Source of the DNA: Welwitschia mirabilis
Lineage: Eukaryota; Gnetophyta; Gnetopsida; Welwitschiales
NCBI GenBank assembly: GCA_051453625.1
Contig: JBOZIK010000001.1
Coordinates: forward strand, 189,369,183-189,433,182
DNA: 64,000 nucleotides
Direction: 5' to 3'
Below the pieces are notes generated by a model. It was not told where the DNA came from. It saw nothing but the letters and a program-made list of their open reading frames with translations, and searched no databases. The position numbers were made by a program, and so were the translations under genes. Positions 43,331 to 55,369 of the stretch are shown in pieces (the first letter of the stretch is position 1; every line of letters begins with the position of its first letter).

Positions 43331-44120
43331 CAAAAGTATATTTGCCTACTAAGTTGTATGAATTTTGAAAATCATTCAAAGACAAAGTTGTTTTACCACC
43401 AAAGATGAAAGTGAAACATTTAATTGATCTTGTGCTAGAATCTTAGCTAGTTTCTAAGCAACATATAGTTTTTTAGTTATTAAAATCAAAGAGCTAAAAT
43501 TATAGATTTAATAGCTAGTAAGTGAGGGCAAAATTAGGCTTAGTGTATCTTGTTAAGGAGCAATAATTTTCTTTATAAAGAATAAAGATAGATCACTAAG
43601 GGTTTGCATTAATTACTACTAGTTGAATAAGTAACAATAGAGAATAAGTATCTACTACCTTAAGTTGATGATATTTTTCATTAGCTCTAGGGACAAAGTT
43701 ATTTCACTAAAATTAACTTAAAGTTAGATTACCACCAAATCCATATTAAAGAAGATAATATTTTAAAAATAGCTTTTTGAACCTGATACAGCCATTTTGA
43801 ATTCACAGTTATATCTCTTGATTTGATAAATGCTCTCATAACATTTATGACATTGATGAATAATATCTTTAATTCTTACTTAGATTAGTTTATTACTATT
43901 TTCATGGATGATATTTTAATTTACTCCAAAAGCAGAGAATGATACATCAAATATCTGAAGGTAGTTTTGCAGTTACTCAAAGAAAATATTTTGATAGCTA
44001 GGCTAAGTAAACGTGAATTCTTTAAGAATTAAATCCCCTATGTAGGACATTTTATATTAGAACAATATTTAAAAACTAATTCTAGAAAGGTACAAGTCAT
44101 AAGGGAATGGGTTAAACCAA
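43331..44120 (+). pseudogene. Second chromovirus copy: reverse transcriptase
   Basis: In shifting frames: P-P-K-M-K-V-K-H-L-I-D near 43399-43431, E-G-K-I-R-L-S-V-S near 43527-43552, L-R-V-C-I-N-Y-Y near 43598-43621, and L-N-S-Q-L-Y near 43805. T-F-M-T-L-M-N-N-I near 43841-43874 is followed by F-M-D-D-I-L-I-Y-S-K at about 43901-43931. Here the segment before F-M-D-D is full length, unlike the first copy. A 68-bp insertion at 43444-43518 splits the E-L-x-x-E-G-K strip. Confidence 0.82.
43444..43518. repeat. 68-bp insertion flanked by TAGCTAG
   Basis: TAGCTAG stands at 43444-43450 and 43512-43518. The intervening 68-bp period is absent at the same place in the first chromovirus (15740-15755). 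It has the form of a small insertion with a 7-bp target duplication, or an old footprint. Confidence 0.5.
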
Positions 44121-44720
44121 AAACACCCATCAAAGTAAAATGATTTTTTAGTCTTACAGGATTTTACAGGTATTTCATCCAAAATTTCTCAAAAATTACT
44201 AGCCCAATGATAAATCTAACTAAAGACAAAGTTCCATTTCATTTTAATAACAGGTGTAAAGAAGCATTCTTGTATATCAACCTCCTATTAACTGCAACCC
44301 TAGTTCTAAAATTTCAAAATGGATAAAGACTTCTTAATAGTTACAGATTCTTGAGAAGAAGGAACAGGTGCAGTCTTAATGCAAAAAGGAAGAGTAGTTG
44401 CCTATGAATCATGTAGGTTAAATAAATGTAAATGCAACATTAAATGCATAAATTGGAATTACTAGCCATAATTCATGCATTAAAAGTATGTAGACACTAC
44501 ATTTTAAGAAGTAAATTTCAAATAAAGAATAATCATAAGAGTTTAGAATTTTTGTAGAAATAACATCTTCTAAATATGAGACCATGAAGATGGATAGAAT
44601 TATTAAAAAAATATGATTTCAACCTTAAATTCATGCTTCAAAAAAAGAACAATGTTGCAGATACTCTCAGTTGCATGTGATATATGATGATTTGTACAAT
44701 AAGTCCTTAAATGACTAAAG
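44121..44720 (+). pseudogene. Second chromovirus copy: RT thumb and RNase H
   Basis: K-P-K-T-P-I-K-V-K then F-S-L-T-G-F-Y-R-Y-F-I and A-P-M-I-N-L mark the thumb. RNase H begins D-K-D-F-L-I-V-T-D-S near 44322-44352, then G-A-V-L-M-Q-K-G-R-V-V-A-Y-E-S near 44370-44413, and ends near 44660 with a form of N-V-A-D-(T/A)-L-S. One TGA replaces the residue after T-D-S. It is the less damaged of the two copies over G-x-V-L-x-Q. Confidence 0.82.
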
Positions 44721-46060
44721 AAATTAAAGAACGAGTGTCACAAGATGAGGTATTCAAAAAAAACTGGTATAAACTTATAAATAATAAAGATATTTCTCCT
44801 TCTATTTAACTACTAATAGTATTTTGATAATACAAAATTGAGTTTGTATTCCTAGTGAACCTTGGTGTTCTTAATTACTTAAAGAACCACCTGAAGCTCC
44901 ATACAAAGGTCATCTAGGCTTTGCAAAAACATACATTGCTTTAAGAAAGTGGTCTTATTAGTCAGGAATAAAGTTACATGTTAAAGAGTTTATCAAAGGA
45001 TGTCCAATATGACAAGCAATTAAATTATAATAGCAAAAGCCAACTAGATTCCTCAAATATTTGGGAGTGTTGTTCTAGAATTAGGAAGAAATTACTATGG
45101 ATTTTATTATAGGCTTGCTCAAGACTATTAAACAATGTGATATTATATTCATATACATGGATCAATTCACCAAGATGACATATTTCATTCTAACCAAAAC
45201 CACGGCCACTATAGAAGAGATTGTAACTCAGTTTGTAAAGGAAGTTTTTCATTTACATGGAATTCCTAAAATTAACATTTTTTGATAGAGATCCAAAACT
45301 TTTGTATCAAATTTTTGGTAAGAACTCTTTAAGCAATTAGGTACTTAAGTACATTTTAGTATCACTTTTCATCTAGAAATAAATGGACAAATAAAATGAG
45401 TGAGTCATATCTTAAAAGACATTTTAAGAATTTATGTGGCTAGCAAGCTAAGAAGATGGAAAGAATTCCTTCACTTGACAAAATTTGCTCATGAAGATTC
45501 AATCAAATGTTCTCCATTCTAGGCTATGTATGAAAGAAATTATGTAATGCCAGTATGATAGACAAATTTGATACAAAAATATAAAGAAGAAAAACAAGAA
45601 ATTCAAAGAATGAAAGAAGTAATAAAAAAATATAAAAACACCTATAGGATGCACAAGATATATACAAGAAGTATTTTAACTAGAGACATTCCCATCATAT
45701 TTTTCAAATTGATGATCAAGTATTATAAAGGATTAAACCTAAAAAAGTAGCCTTAAAATTGGGAAAGTATGATAAGTTAACTTCCTGATTTTGTAGACCT
45801 TTCCATATTATTACAAGAATAGGAGAATTGACATACAAACTTTACCTTTTTGAAGAATGATCCTATGTTTATCTAGTATTTCATGTTCTTCTTGTTAAAC
45901 CTTATCACTTAGGGAAATTTAATGATTATATTATGAATTGGAAGAAATACCTTGTAAAATCTAATTTCACTTTTATAATTAACCCTTTTGTTATTAAGGA
46001 GCATAACAAAAGGAAATTAAGAGAATGATCTCATTATAAGTAGTATAGTTGGAAAAATGA
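44721..46060 (+). pseudogene. Second chromovirus copy: integrase and chromodomain-like tail
   Basis: The core opens at 45097 with M-D-F-I-I-G-L-L, then D-I-I-F-I-Y-M-D-Q-F-T-K-M-T-Y-F. The first Asp is kept (M-D-F-I). E-E-I-V-T-Q-F-V, H-G-I-P-K follows and the second Asp strip (usually S-D-R-D) is broken by TGA near 45283. F-H-L-E-I-N-G-Q-I near 45365-45395 matches the Y-H-P-Q-T-D-G-Q-(T/S)-E region. The tail near 45770-46040 reads L-G-K-Y-D-K-L, F-H-V-L-L-V-K-P-Y-H and K-E-H-N-K-R-K-L-R-E, then a Y-S-W-K-N-E strip where chromodomains have V-x-W-K-G. These signs put the family among the chromoviruses. Confidence 0.8.
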
Positions 46061-48577
46061 GTAATATATAAAGTAGACCTATTCTATTTTATTTATTAAA
46101 AAATTAATGGCTTCTTAATTAATTTAAAAGAACATGATGAAGATAAAGAATTTAATGCTAAACAATTTTCATAGCAAAGCAATCACTTAAAAAAATAACA
46201 GTTCAAGGATGAAGAGCATAGTTAAGAAGAGTTTATAATGAACTCAAAACCTTGTTTTAAAAAGTATCATCTGTTATGTTAATTTATTTGTATAATCCCC
46301 AACTTACTATTGTAGTTATGGATTAAAGTATGTAAACTTTCAATAATAACTATTTTTTAAAGGAGTTACAATGTTTCATTATGATTAAATGAGCTAATTT
46401 AGTAGTAAAGGGCATGCATGTAATTTGCACAAGGCATACTAAATCCTTGACAAATTAGTCTCATTTGCTAGTGATTCCATAAGCTGGAGCTTTGAGGTAG
46501 TATTTTTCTTGGATTTTCTATTCACCAAAGATCTTATGTTTGGCATAATGGAATGTTAAACATCTTATCAGAATATCATGTAATAAAGTTAATCATATTA
46601 TTTCTTTTGGTAAAAATTTTTTTCCTATTTAATAAAGATTTTATTTCTTCTTCAAGTGCCTTTAATATGGTGAAATGATGTTTATAATTATTATTAATAA
46701 ACCTTCCTAAATAAATAATAATTTAGATTTTCACACATAGATGACTCATCTTACCCATTATACTATGTGTTCATAAGAGTTGCTAATTCTAGATAGTGGC
46801 CGTATCATAATAAATAAGAATAACAAATCTTTGCATTTTCATGATTTTGATTGGAATTAGATGAATTTTTTCTTTTTACAAGTAAGTAATCTTTATCTTT
46901 GAGTTATTTTTTAAGTCTTGCATTTACTTGACGTCAATACTTTGAAGTTAAGAAAAGAAAATGTGATATTTCTACTTTCATGATGTGTCTTTATTTCAAG
47001 CATTTATGGGGATGAGATATTTATTAATTAGTCTAGTAATCCAATGATCCCTCTTATGTTCAAAAAAAAGTTCATATGTAAAGTAAAATCAAAAAAAAAA
47101 ATTAATATCTCTTCTTCGAAAAACACATATTATTTTTGATCAATTTTATTATATTTATTTAGATACATCAGGGCTATGAGCACTCACTACGAATGTAGTT
47201 CTAATAATTCATTTATAGTACATTCAACTGCATTAAGGCTATAAATGCTCGCTGGTAATGCAATAATGTCTTCTTTATGTAGCATAGCAAGAAGATGCTA
47301 CAACACTAAATGCTCAATATGATCAAATGCTTGAAGGGTATTACTTATGATTATATAAGGGTAAAAATTAGAAATAAATCAAGGTGGGATTAGAATAATC
47401 TTATGAATTTTTTATTTTAACATTTATTACTTAGGATATTTTTACTAATATTAGTTTGCATGAATTTACTTTATCAGTTACTTACCTTATTTCGGTGTAG
47501 ATTCATAATTAAATAAACCTTTTTTAGGCCATTACTTTATTTTTATAGTCTCATTTATTCATAGCATGCATGATATAATATTAGTTGCATTTTTATTTTC
47601 ATCCATTTCATCTTTCCACACCACATGCATTCACACTTCCATTTCTATGAAAAAGCATACTTAAGGATACATTTATTTTGGTTATGAAATCTTTCCTTTC
47701 ATAAGTCATGCTAGAACTAAGTTAGTTTAAAATAGTATTAAGACCAAAAGAATTAAATAAACCTCCTTATCCTTTTATCGCTTCAACCATTATGCATCTA
47801 TAACCACTGCATCATTACCTATTTAACATTCCAAACTCATGAGCGTCTACCACGTAAAACTAAAACTGTCACTACTACTTACTAGTGTTGCCACCCATTT
47901 TCCACTACTCAACTCATGCCTCTTTTCACAACCTCTTGTTCTAATTCATAATCATTTTAAATCATTGACAGGTTATGATTTTTTATTAATAGTAGATGAT
48001 AACTTGGTTTTCATCAATTTTCTATCTAATGTTAACCCTTCTTCATCATCTTCAATTTTATCTTTTTCTCCATTTCCATCTCTTCTTCCTCTTCACTTTT
48101 TATTCATNNNNNNNNNNTCATCATTTATTTCTACCCCTTTCATCTATAACAATCATATGTAGAACTTTATTACTTAACAATTTCTCATAAAATTTCCTTT
48201 CACTTCATGCATGTTTTAAATTTTCTTTTTTCTTTCTTTACATTATAGACTACTCACATTGCTTGCATACTCCTCTTTTATAATAAATTATTCTTCATTA
48301 AGAATTTATTCTAGAGGTATTTCATCCTGTTATCAAAATAAAATTTTTCTCTTTCAAAACTTTTAGGATAAGGTTCAGTTTTAATTAGGGGTATAGCATT
48401 TATTTTTTAGAGAATTTTACTAATTTTGATGTCTTAATTTTCTCCAAAATTGGTTAAAAAAATTTTAAACTTCATATCATTTACATACTTGAATACTTTT
48501 CTATAGAATTTTTCCATGTTAAATCATTTATTTCTTACACTTTTCCCTAAGAGTCTAACAAAAGTTTAGTAAGAGGA
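46061..48577. other. Spacer with no recognised gene
   Basis: AT-rich sequence between the chromovirus pol end and the next LTR. If the LTR at 48578 belongs to this chromovirus, the stretch would be its 3' untranslated region, but 2.5 kb is long for that. A 10-N gap lies at 48108-48117. The open frames across it (47839-48190) are low-complexity S/F/L runs and are not supported. Confidence 0.45.
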
Positions 48578-48930
48578 TGTAAGAACATGTAAAAATTGAC
48601 ATCCAAAATAAGCATATTTGAACAATTTATCATAGTGAAGATATTAATTTGATTAATTTCATCATGCAAACATGTCTTCAAATATTTTTTTTGTATACTT
48701 AATCTTATGCATTTTCCCATGACGTTTTCTAGAATTTAGTAGTATTTTGGAGTACATGAAATAAACTGAAGCTAAATAGTGGCATGTGGCAATGATGGTG
48801 GAAGACATGTGCTAGCGGTGTTGGAATACATGTCATAGTGACACGTGGAGATGGCACTAAAAAGATGTGGTAATATCACTAGTTAAAAGAGGAATCCATC
48901 TCTAAAGACCACATATTAGACTTATCATGA

Positions 48931-49112
48931 AAACATTCACTTAATGCTATAGAATGAAGACTCCACCTAGTGCTATAAGTGAAGGTTCCATGTAATAATA
49001 AAGGATGATGAATCTTAACCACTTTACCTAATACTACATGATGAAGATTGTACCTAATACAAGAAGATTAAGACTCTACCTAGAGCTACATAATAAATAT
49101 TATAATCACTCC
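48931..49112 (+). repeat. U3 direct repeats, ~27-30 bp
   Basis: About five degenerate units of the type GA(C/T)TC(C/T)ACCTA(G/A)TGCTA(T/C)A-GTGAAG lie upstream of the TATA box. Confidence 0.55.
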
Positions 49113-49162
49113 CCTGCCATTATAAGTCAAAGGCTTCCATTGACCTCTACCTCATACTTCCC

Positions 49163-49170
49163 TATAAAAG
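49163..49170 (+). promoter_or_regulatory. LTR TATA box
   Basis: TATAAAAG in the context CCCTATAAAAGGGTC, about 590 bp from the LTR start and downstream of the repeat block. Confidence 0.55.
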
Positions 49171-49921
49171 GGTCTTGTTCCTTCATTTGTAAATAGATTT
49201 GAATAATGAAAAATAGGTGGAATCTTTAGAATGTTAAGTCAATGTGACATTCTGTACTCCTCCTCTAGGAGTAAGCTAGCTTCGAGGCTAGCTTTCAGAT
49301 ATATGTATCTACTTTACTTTTATCCCCTAATGTAATGTAATTTCTAATTTTTTTCATGAATAGTAGTTATTCATTTTTTATTTCTAATGTGAATAACATC
49401 ATACTTTTAATGTTTAAGTGAAAGTTATTTGTTAAGTTCTTTTATTAAATGAGTGATTTTATTAAGGTTACTTTTGAAATTGGTAGTCACTATCATTTGA
49501 GGAATCTTGTACATCATAGTTCATACTTTTCATGCTTATGAAGGGCTATGAAGAATTAGACGAACTAAGTAATTCAGCAATAGTCATGGGGTAAAAGAGA
49601 TTATATCACCATGATATAAGTTTTAAAGCAATTTAACAATCTTATGATTATCTTAGAAAGTTATAGAACATTTTTAAATTGAAAGTTTTGCAAGTTGGAT
49701 GATTCAAGCGAGGTCTTAAAAATAGTTCACTTTCTAATTTCATCAGTTAATTTTAAAAAATCATTACAACTTCACTTTGTCTTTTTGATTTCTTATAGGT
49801 TAGATAATAATGAATGACCTCTATCTGGTTCTACCTCAATTTATCCCTGTGGAAGAATGATATTAGGTACTTACCTAATTCTATTAAAGTTCACTTTTAC
49901 TATGATGAATACACATTCATA

Positions 49922-50960
49922 TTAAAAACATGAGTTATCATTGAATTCCATATTAAGAATTATATTATTAGGATTAGATAGAATGATATCCTTAATAGCA
50001 TTCCTTTTAATATATTTTTGAATTTGATAATTAAAAAAGAATATTATACTAATGAAAAGATAAAGGCCAAATGACAATCTTACCTCACTAAATAATGAAC
50101 AGTAAAAAGTTAAAACAATATCAAAATTTATAGTAGTTTTAGTATTAGAATTAGTGAATAGATAAATGATCACATGAAGAAATTTAGGATCAAAATCAGG
50201 CTTTGACATAATGTGAATAATGAAATTCCAGCTAATCAATTATAAGCCCTATCACAATATAATTTGATAAAAAGGACATCTTTACTAGTACTATTTACTT
50301 AATAATAATGCTTGTTTTATGGAGAGATATGATATCTAGAAGAATACACTTTAGTCTTAAAGTCAAACATCTAATCCAAATTTCAGATGCCATAATGAAA
50401 AGAGTAATTGAATGCTAATTACAAATGTGAGTAAGAACACAATATTTGTAAAGATGTCTAATAATCCCTTGATTTAAATAATGAGCCAAAGATATCGTGA
50501 TGATTACATCTTAGATGACATGAAAAATATAATTATCAATGAAATCCTAATAAGATTTAACAAAATTCAAATTAAAAACCATCATATGCTAGAGTTTTAC
50601 AATTACTTATTTGAAAGTAAGCTTCTTTAAGTTCTTTTATAGTGATGTCAGCTTTTGACATATATGAAATAGTTAAAGAAACCAATGTTGGGAAAGAGGA
50701 GGTATACTCTTAAAAATCTATAATATCCATAGGAATATCTTGAAATAGTTATGCAAATTCATCCCTTAAATAAGAACTAAAATAACCAAGATTATAAATA
50801 ATATTACCATTAGAAGAGAATCGATCTAAAGGATGAATAGAAGAAGTTATATTTCAATATTTAAAAAATTCTTAATAATTTTTACTTTGAACTTTAAACC
50901 AAGTAAGGTGATTTTTAATGAGGTACTTTTTACGTGATAGACATCCCATTTCTAAAAAGT
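49922..50960 (-). pseudogene. LINE (L1-like) reverse transcriptase relic
   Basis: The minus frame carries A-D-I-T-I-K-E-L-K-E-A near 50620-50650, then S-N-C-K-T-L-A-Y-D-G-F near 50580-50610. Plant LINE RTs have EI..A.....K.PGPDGF here. The open frame 49922-50239 continues with S-W-N-F-I-I, F-D-P-K-F, then L-F-S-E-V-R-L and L-Y-L-F-I where F-x-x-S-R-G-x-R-Q-G-D-P-L-S-P-x-L-F is usual. The Y-x-D-D box would lie further along and is not present. The match is by order and spacing; catalytic motifs are gone. Confidence 0.5.
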
Positions 50961-51639
50961 GGATTTAATTATAAGAAAACATAAATATTTTTTTAATCTT
51001 TGTTTTTAATTCTTAATTTCTATAAGTTTTCTTTCCTACATTACTATTAGTTTTTGCTTTCTTAGTTTTTTTCGGATTTTAATTAGTTTTTTAAATTTTA
51101 ATGTCATCTTGACTTTTCTAAATTTTTTTCCCAATTATTATTAGTATGTACACTTGAAGATGATTATTTTAGGCCTACTCTTTTGCACTTAGATTAAATC
51201 CTCAAAATTACCATTTATCTTATTCTTTTGGTTGGTTGGTAAGATTGATCTTTATCTTGTGATTATCTTTCTCATCATTCTAATTAATTATTCTTATTCC
51301 ATCCTTATCATCTATTTCTATGAATAGTAATAAGAGGACATTCAAGAAATATTATCTAAAAAGAGGAGAAACTTAAAGTCTATAAATAATAATAAAAGAC
51401 CATTATAAAAATTGTTGTTGAGACTAGGAATTGAGCTTCTTCCTCTTTTAGTCTTCTTATTTTTCCTCTTATTCTTGTTAGCTTTCATGTAGAAGTAACA
51501 ATGATGACTTCAACATTTTAGAAATTCCACCCCTAAAGAAAATAAAATTGTAGGGTAAATGTTGAAAGACATGGAGAAAGTACAATATAAGAGTAACTTA
51601 GCCCTACCAACTTAGTTCAAGATTGTACCAATACTTTAG
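50961..51639. other. No recognised content
   Basis: AT-rich; may include upstream parts of the LINE relic on the minus strand, but no motif is readable. Confidence 0.45.
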
Positions 51640-52125
51640 AAAATTACAAAAAGTCTTGATTGATGCAAAGATGTTAAATCAACAACCTCAACCATTAATA
51701 GCTTAGTCTCCTTGTGAATTTTATGAAGAAAACTCTTACTACACCAAATATTATCCTGCTTTACCAATATATAAGGAGAGGTTCATCAACAATTTTAGCA
51801 ATGAAATATGAGATCACTACAAGATTTTAGACTATTTTTTGGTAATAGATATAGAGGAAATAACTTTTGATTCAAAAATTTTTATCCTAATAATTTTCAG
51901 TCTAATCATTTTTATCTTAATAACTCTCAATCCCACAAATCTTCTAAGGATGATTCACTTAGAAATTCAATTGAGGAATCTAACAAAATAATTGCAAGCC
52001 TTATAGGAAAAATTTAATAAACAATGTTACAAAATCAACTATCTCAAGATTCTCTTATGGTGCAACATAGTTTTAAGGATGAACATTTAAATGATCCATT
52101 TCCAATAGAAGATATCCATTAAGGT
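51640..52125 (+). pseudogene. Athila-type gag fragment, nucleocapsid region
   Basis: The plus frame reads S-L-C-E-F-Y-E-E-N-S-Y-Y-T-K-Y-Y-P-A-L-P near 51708-51765. Athila gags have C-E-I-C-G-x-x-H-x-T-x-x-C-P here; two Cys and the His are replaced. It is followed by an N/F/S/Q-rich stretch (N-N-F-Q-S-N-H-F, N-N-S-Q-S-H-K) and an acidic helix. It ends exactly where the SIRE-type LTR begins at 52126. The continuation is not visible beyond 60896, so more was lost than a simple insertion explains. Confidence 0.65.
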
Positions 52126-53170
52126 TGTTGAAGGATTTACATATTCTATAGGAGGGGTGAATAGGTTTTTAATAATAAATTCTTCTAAAAATATTTAAGC
52201 ATAGATAATAATAATTTTAAATAAAAGTGGAAAGAACCAACTAAAGGAGTTTAATGAGTGATATCACAAGAATATCACAGTAATAAACAAATGAAAAGTA
52301 TGCACTAGATAAGTGATTTATAGTGGTTCAGGAAACACTCATACTTCACTCTTAGCTATCAGATTTAACCCTATGATAATTTGGATCTTTGTTATTTTTT
52401 CTTCTAGGCTTTTAAATCAACTTGTAACATTTACAAATAGACTTTTTAAGGATTAGTCTCAACCTTTATAGAGAAAAGCTTTTGGTGATGGAAGTATGCT
52501 TAAGTACACTGGCTCACCTAATCTAAAGTATAATAATGGTGGATGACATTACTTAAAGTAATAGCTTACAAGTACAAGCTTATGTAGTGTAGATGTGTGC
52601 TTTGATCAGAAAGAGATCAATAGTACAAAAGTCCTTTTCTTAGAAAAATTAGTGCTTAAAACATTTCTATTCATTTGTTTATATAGGAAACAAGTTAGTA
52701 CATAGAAAAATGGGTCTAATACAATAACAACTATATCTAATGTGGAGTAATGTCTAGAAAATTGTATGAAATGTTACAATTTCACTCTACCAAGTTGACT
52801 CTTCAAAAAATTTGATTGACTTGATTAATTAACATCACTTAATCCAATTGATCCCTTTCTCATTCAGTTGATCTAAGTAACTTATATTAATTAATCTAGT
52901 TAACCCTAGCTGATGTTGGATCGACTGCCTTTGACCAAGTTTGATTGATCCCTTCTGAAATCTAGTCGATAGTCTTTGTTCAAGTTAATCATCCTCTTGT
53001 AAAATCCAATTGATCCATATTAAACTTTAAAAATTTTTAAAAATAAGATCCTAAGAAAAACATTCATGATTGTCTGTTCTATAAGGCTTCATTAACTTAT
53101 AAGTTTTCAACATATTTAATCTATAGAAGATATGTTAATTTGACATCAATTTGATAATATTAAGTTAACA
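52126..53170 (-). mobile_element. SIRE-type copia, 3' LTR
   Basis: Plus-strand ends are TGTTGAAGGATT and AAGTTAACA. It pairs with 59757-60896 through the AGGGGTGAATAGG block, the GTGATTTATAGTGGTTC block, TCAACCTTTATAGAG, and the TTTGACATCAATTTGATAAT block near the far end. Length 1045 bp, against about 1140 bp for the partner. On the minus strand a purine tract precedes it. Confidence 0.85.
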
Positions 53171-53186
53171 ATATTTCTCTTTGACA
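53171..53186 (-). other. Polypurine tract of the SIRE-type element
   Basis: Minus-strand CAAAGAGAAATAT directly precedes the LTR start TGTTAACTT. Confidence 0.55.
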
Positions 53187-53559
53187 TTCATGACGAAATA
53201 TATATGATAAGAAATACATATTATTAATTTTATAGAAGATCTTGCAAATTCCTCTATCGACATGTCATGTATGATAAATAATGACAATGATCTTATGATA
53301 GGTAATGAAAAATAGCATTAATCATTAGAGCATCATAATTAATTAGTGAAAAAACTATAATAGTTAAGTATTGATAAAAAGACAAGTGAAAGACAAATAT
53401 TATAACACTGCTAAAGTTGTCTAAAACGTGTTTGAAAAAGCATTGCCTACAGTTGAACATATAAGAAAACTATAAATAAAATAGATGTTTGAACATAAGT
53501 AGTTTTTTAACAACAAACATGAAATAATAGACATGAGTAACAAGATTATATTTTCCCCC
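53187..53559. other. 3' untranslated region of the SIRE-type element
   Basis: AT-rich, without coding signal, between the accessory ORF and the 3' LTR. Confidence 0.5.
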
Positions 53560-54690
53560 TATTTTAACATCAATGACAAAGATGAGAAACATAAGTAAAA
53601 AGAACTAATTAGAGTCTTTTTCTTCTTTACATTCTTCCTTGAACTCAAAGTCCTTTCCTTCTTCTTCTTCTTCTACCTCTTTTTAATGAGCTGCTTCTAA
53701 AGTATTTTCAATTTGATAGCCTACTGCAATAAGAGCTTCCTTCATATGATGAGTGCTAGAATCTAATCTTTTGAGAAGGGGAATGGTTTTATTAGGAGAG
53801 ATCTTCTTTGAAGAAGAAGATTTTAAGGATTTGGAGGCAGATTAAAAAAATATATGCATTTTAAAAAGAGTGGTATGCCTTATAAATAACATAGGAATCA
53901 TGGTTTTAAGATTAGGATAAACCTAAACTCTAAAATATTTATAGATATTTACAATGAAAACATATTAAGAAAGGACTCCAGTTTTGTTATATTCTAGTTA
54001 AGAGACCATATTTTTTAATATAATGGCAGGAGCATCAATGGAATAACACGTTTCTACAAAATATAAAGAATAAGCTCTAAAGTTTGAGGTCTTATCATGA
54101 TGACTAATAATAAGTAAAAATTTATAGATAAAAATAATATATAAAAGATGTTATTTTGAAATGAGAGATGAAGTGAAAAGAGTGGTTTTCCACTTGATGA
54201 ACTTTCCACATAGCTTTTGAGTTACTTTATCCTTATCTTTCATAGAGTTACCAAGAGGCTAGGAATTCCCATAGGAATCCATAAGAAGGTTTGTAACATA
54301 AGAAATTAAGCTAGGATAATATTCATTCTCTTTCGTAACAAAAAGGTGGAAAGTGAAGGAACCAACATCAAAGCTAGTATTAGCATAAAATGACCTAGTA
54401 AGAACGGGATAAGCAGTGCCAAAAACATCAAGAAAATATGAAAGATCAAGGTTATGAATAAGTCTTACTACATCTCTTAGTACCTACAACTCATATGAAG
54501 TAATAGGCTTTTCTTGGCAAACTAGCTTTTTCTTGAACTTGGAGGTAAAATAGTTAATGTCGTTTATGATATGTCCCACTAAAAAGGAAGATCTCTACTA
54601 CTAAGCACTTTTGATCTTGATCTACTTGATAGGCCCTCTGCTATTACTACAACTTGGCACTTCTGGAAAAAGGAGAACAATGGAGGAAAT
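53560..54690 (-). pseudogene. Accessory ORF after pol of the SIRE-type copia
   Basis: A single minus frame with about ten stops runs about 370 codons. It reads Y-P-V-L-T-R-S-F-Y-A-N near 54390-54420, then Y-P-S-L-I-S-Y-V-T-N-L, V-T-Q-K-L-C-G, then a helix-rich middle and Y-S-I-D-A-P-A-I-I-L-K-N-M near 54000-54040. It ends in a K/E-rich tail (E-V-E-E-E-E-E-G-K-D). P-x-L-V-R-x-F-Y-A-N and the closing (L-P)-A-I-I-L-x-x-M are marks of the putative plant transposon protein domain often found in plant retroelement ORFs. SIRE/Maximus elements are known to have an extra, sometimes env-like, ORF in this position. I see no signal peptide or membrane segment, so an envelope role is not supported. Confidence 0.6.
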
Positions 54691-55369
54691 AGATAAAAGA
54701 AAAGAGAGATAGGTGGAAAACAAGTATAAAATTAAAAAGATAGGGCACCACATACTTTTATAAGAGGGACAAAATAAGCCAAATTTGAGGAAAAATCAAG
54801 TCCATCACCTTTCTTTCACCCTTATTTCATCTTATCCCATTGACTAGGATCATGTCCCATCGACTCATCAAATTGTGGTTCTGACCTACCTAGATCCAAT
54901 TAACTAAGACTTTAGTCTAGTTAACTTGAATTTAGATGGGCTGAACCTAGAACAATTCTAAGTGACCAGGTGAAAATCTAGTCGATCTGACTTCTATAAT
55001 TCTAGTTGATAAGATTTACAATCCAATCAATTACCCTACTTTTAATCGGAGGAAAGCAACAAATCCCCCAGTTCTCATCAAAGATGCAAAAATTTATTAA
55101 AAATTAGGGATTTTATAATATATCAGTAGTTTTTGATTAGTTTTTATGAAATTCATAGTAATATTCCCTTTTTCAACTTGATCTCTAAGAAAATAGTGTT
55201 TAAGTTTAATATGTTTAGTACAAGAGTACTAAAAAATATTTTTTAAGATATTAATGGTACTTGTATTATCATAAAAATTGATTACCTAATCATATTTAAT
55301 TCTAAACTCTTCAATTATTTCATTCATCAATGGTAACGACAACTTCCTACTACTATATATTTTACTTCT

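Larger units (their letters stand above)
48578..49915 (+). mobile_element. LTR with promoter and internal repeats
   Basis: A purine run (AGTAAGAGGA, 48569-48577) precedes TGTAAGAACATG, the likely LTR start. TATAAAAG lies at 49163. Repeats of CTCCACCTAGTGCTATAAGTGAAG type fill 48931-49112. The CTGTGGAAGAATGATATTAGG block near 49846-49866 recalls the CCCTGTGG-G..TCGA..CT strip near the 3' end of Athila/Tat LTRs. The right end is not certain. The partner LTR was not found, so it could be a 3' LTR of the chromovirus, a 5' LTR of the Athila fragment at 51640, or a solo LTR. Confidence 0.55.

Noticed and set aside
47839-48190. Overlapping plus-strand open frames
   Set aside because: Ser/Phe/Leu low-complexity runs crossing a 10-N gap; no domain.
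51815-51823. CACTACAAG as a possible left CACTA end
   Set aside because: It lies inside a readable Athila gag frame and lacks subterminal repeats; it is also on the wrong side of the 42791 end.
52926-53030. Repeated TCGAT/TTGATC motifs inside the SIRE-type LTR, suggesting a separate repeat array
   Set aside because: They are simple variants of one short phrase within the LTR and occur in both LTRs, so they are part of that LTR.
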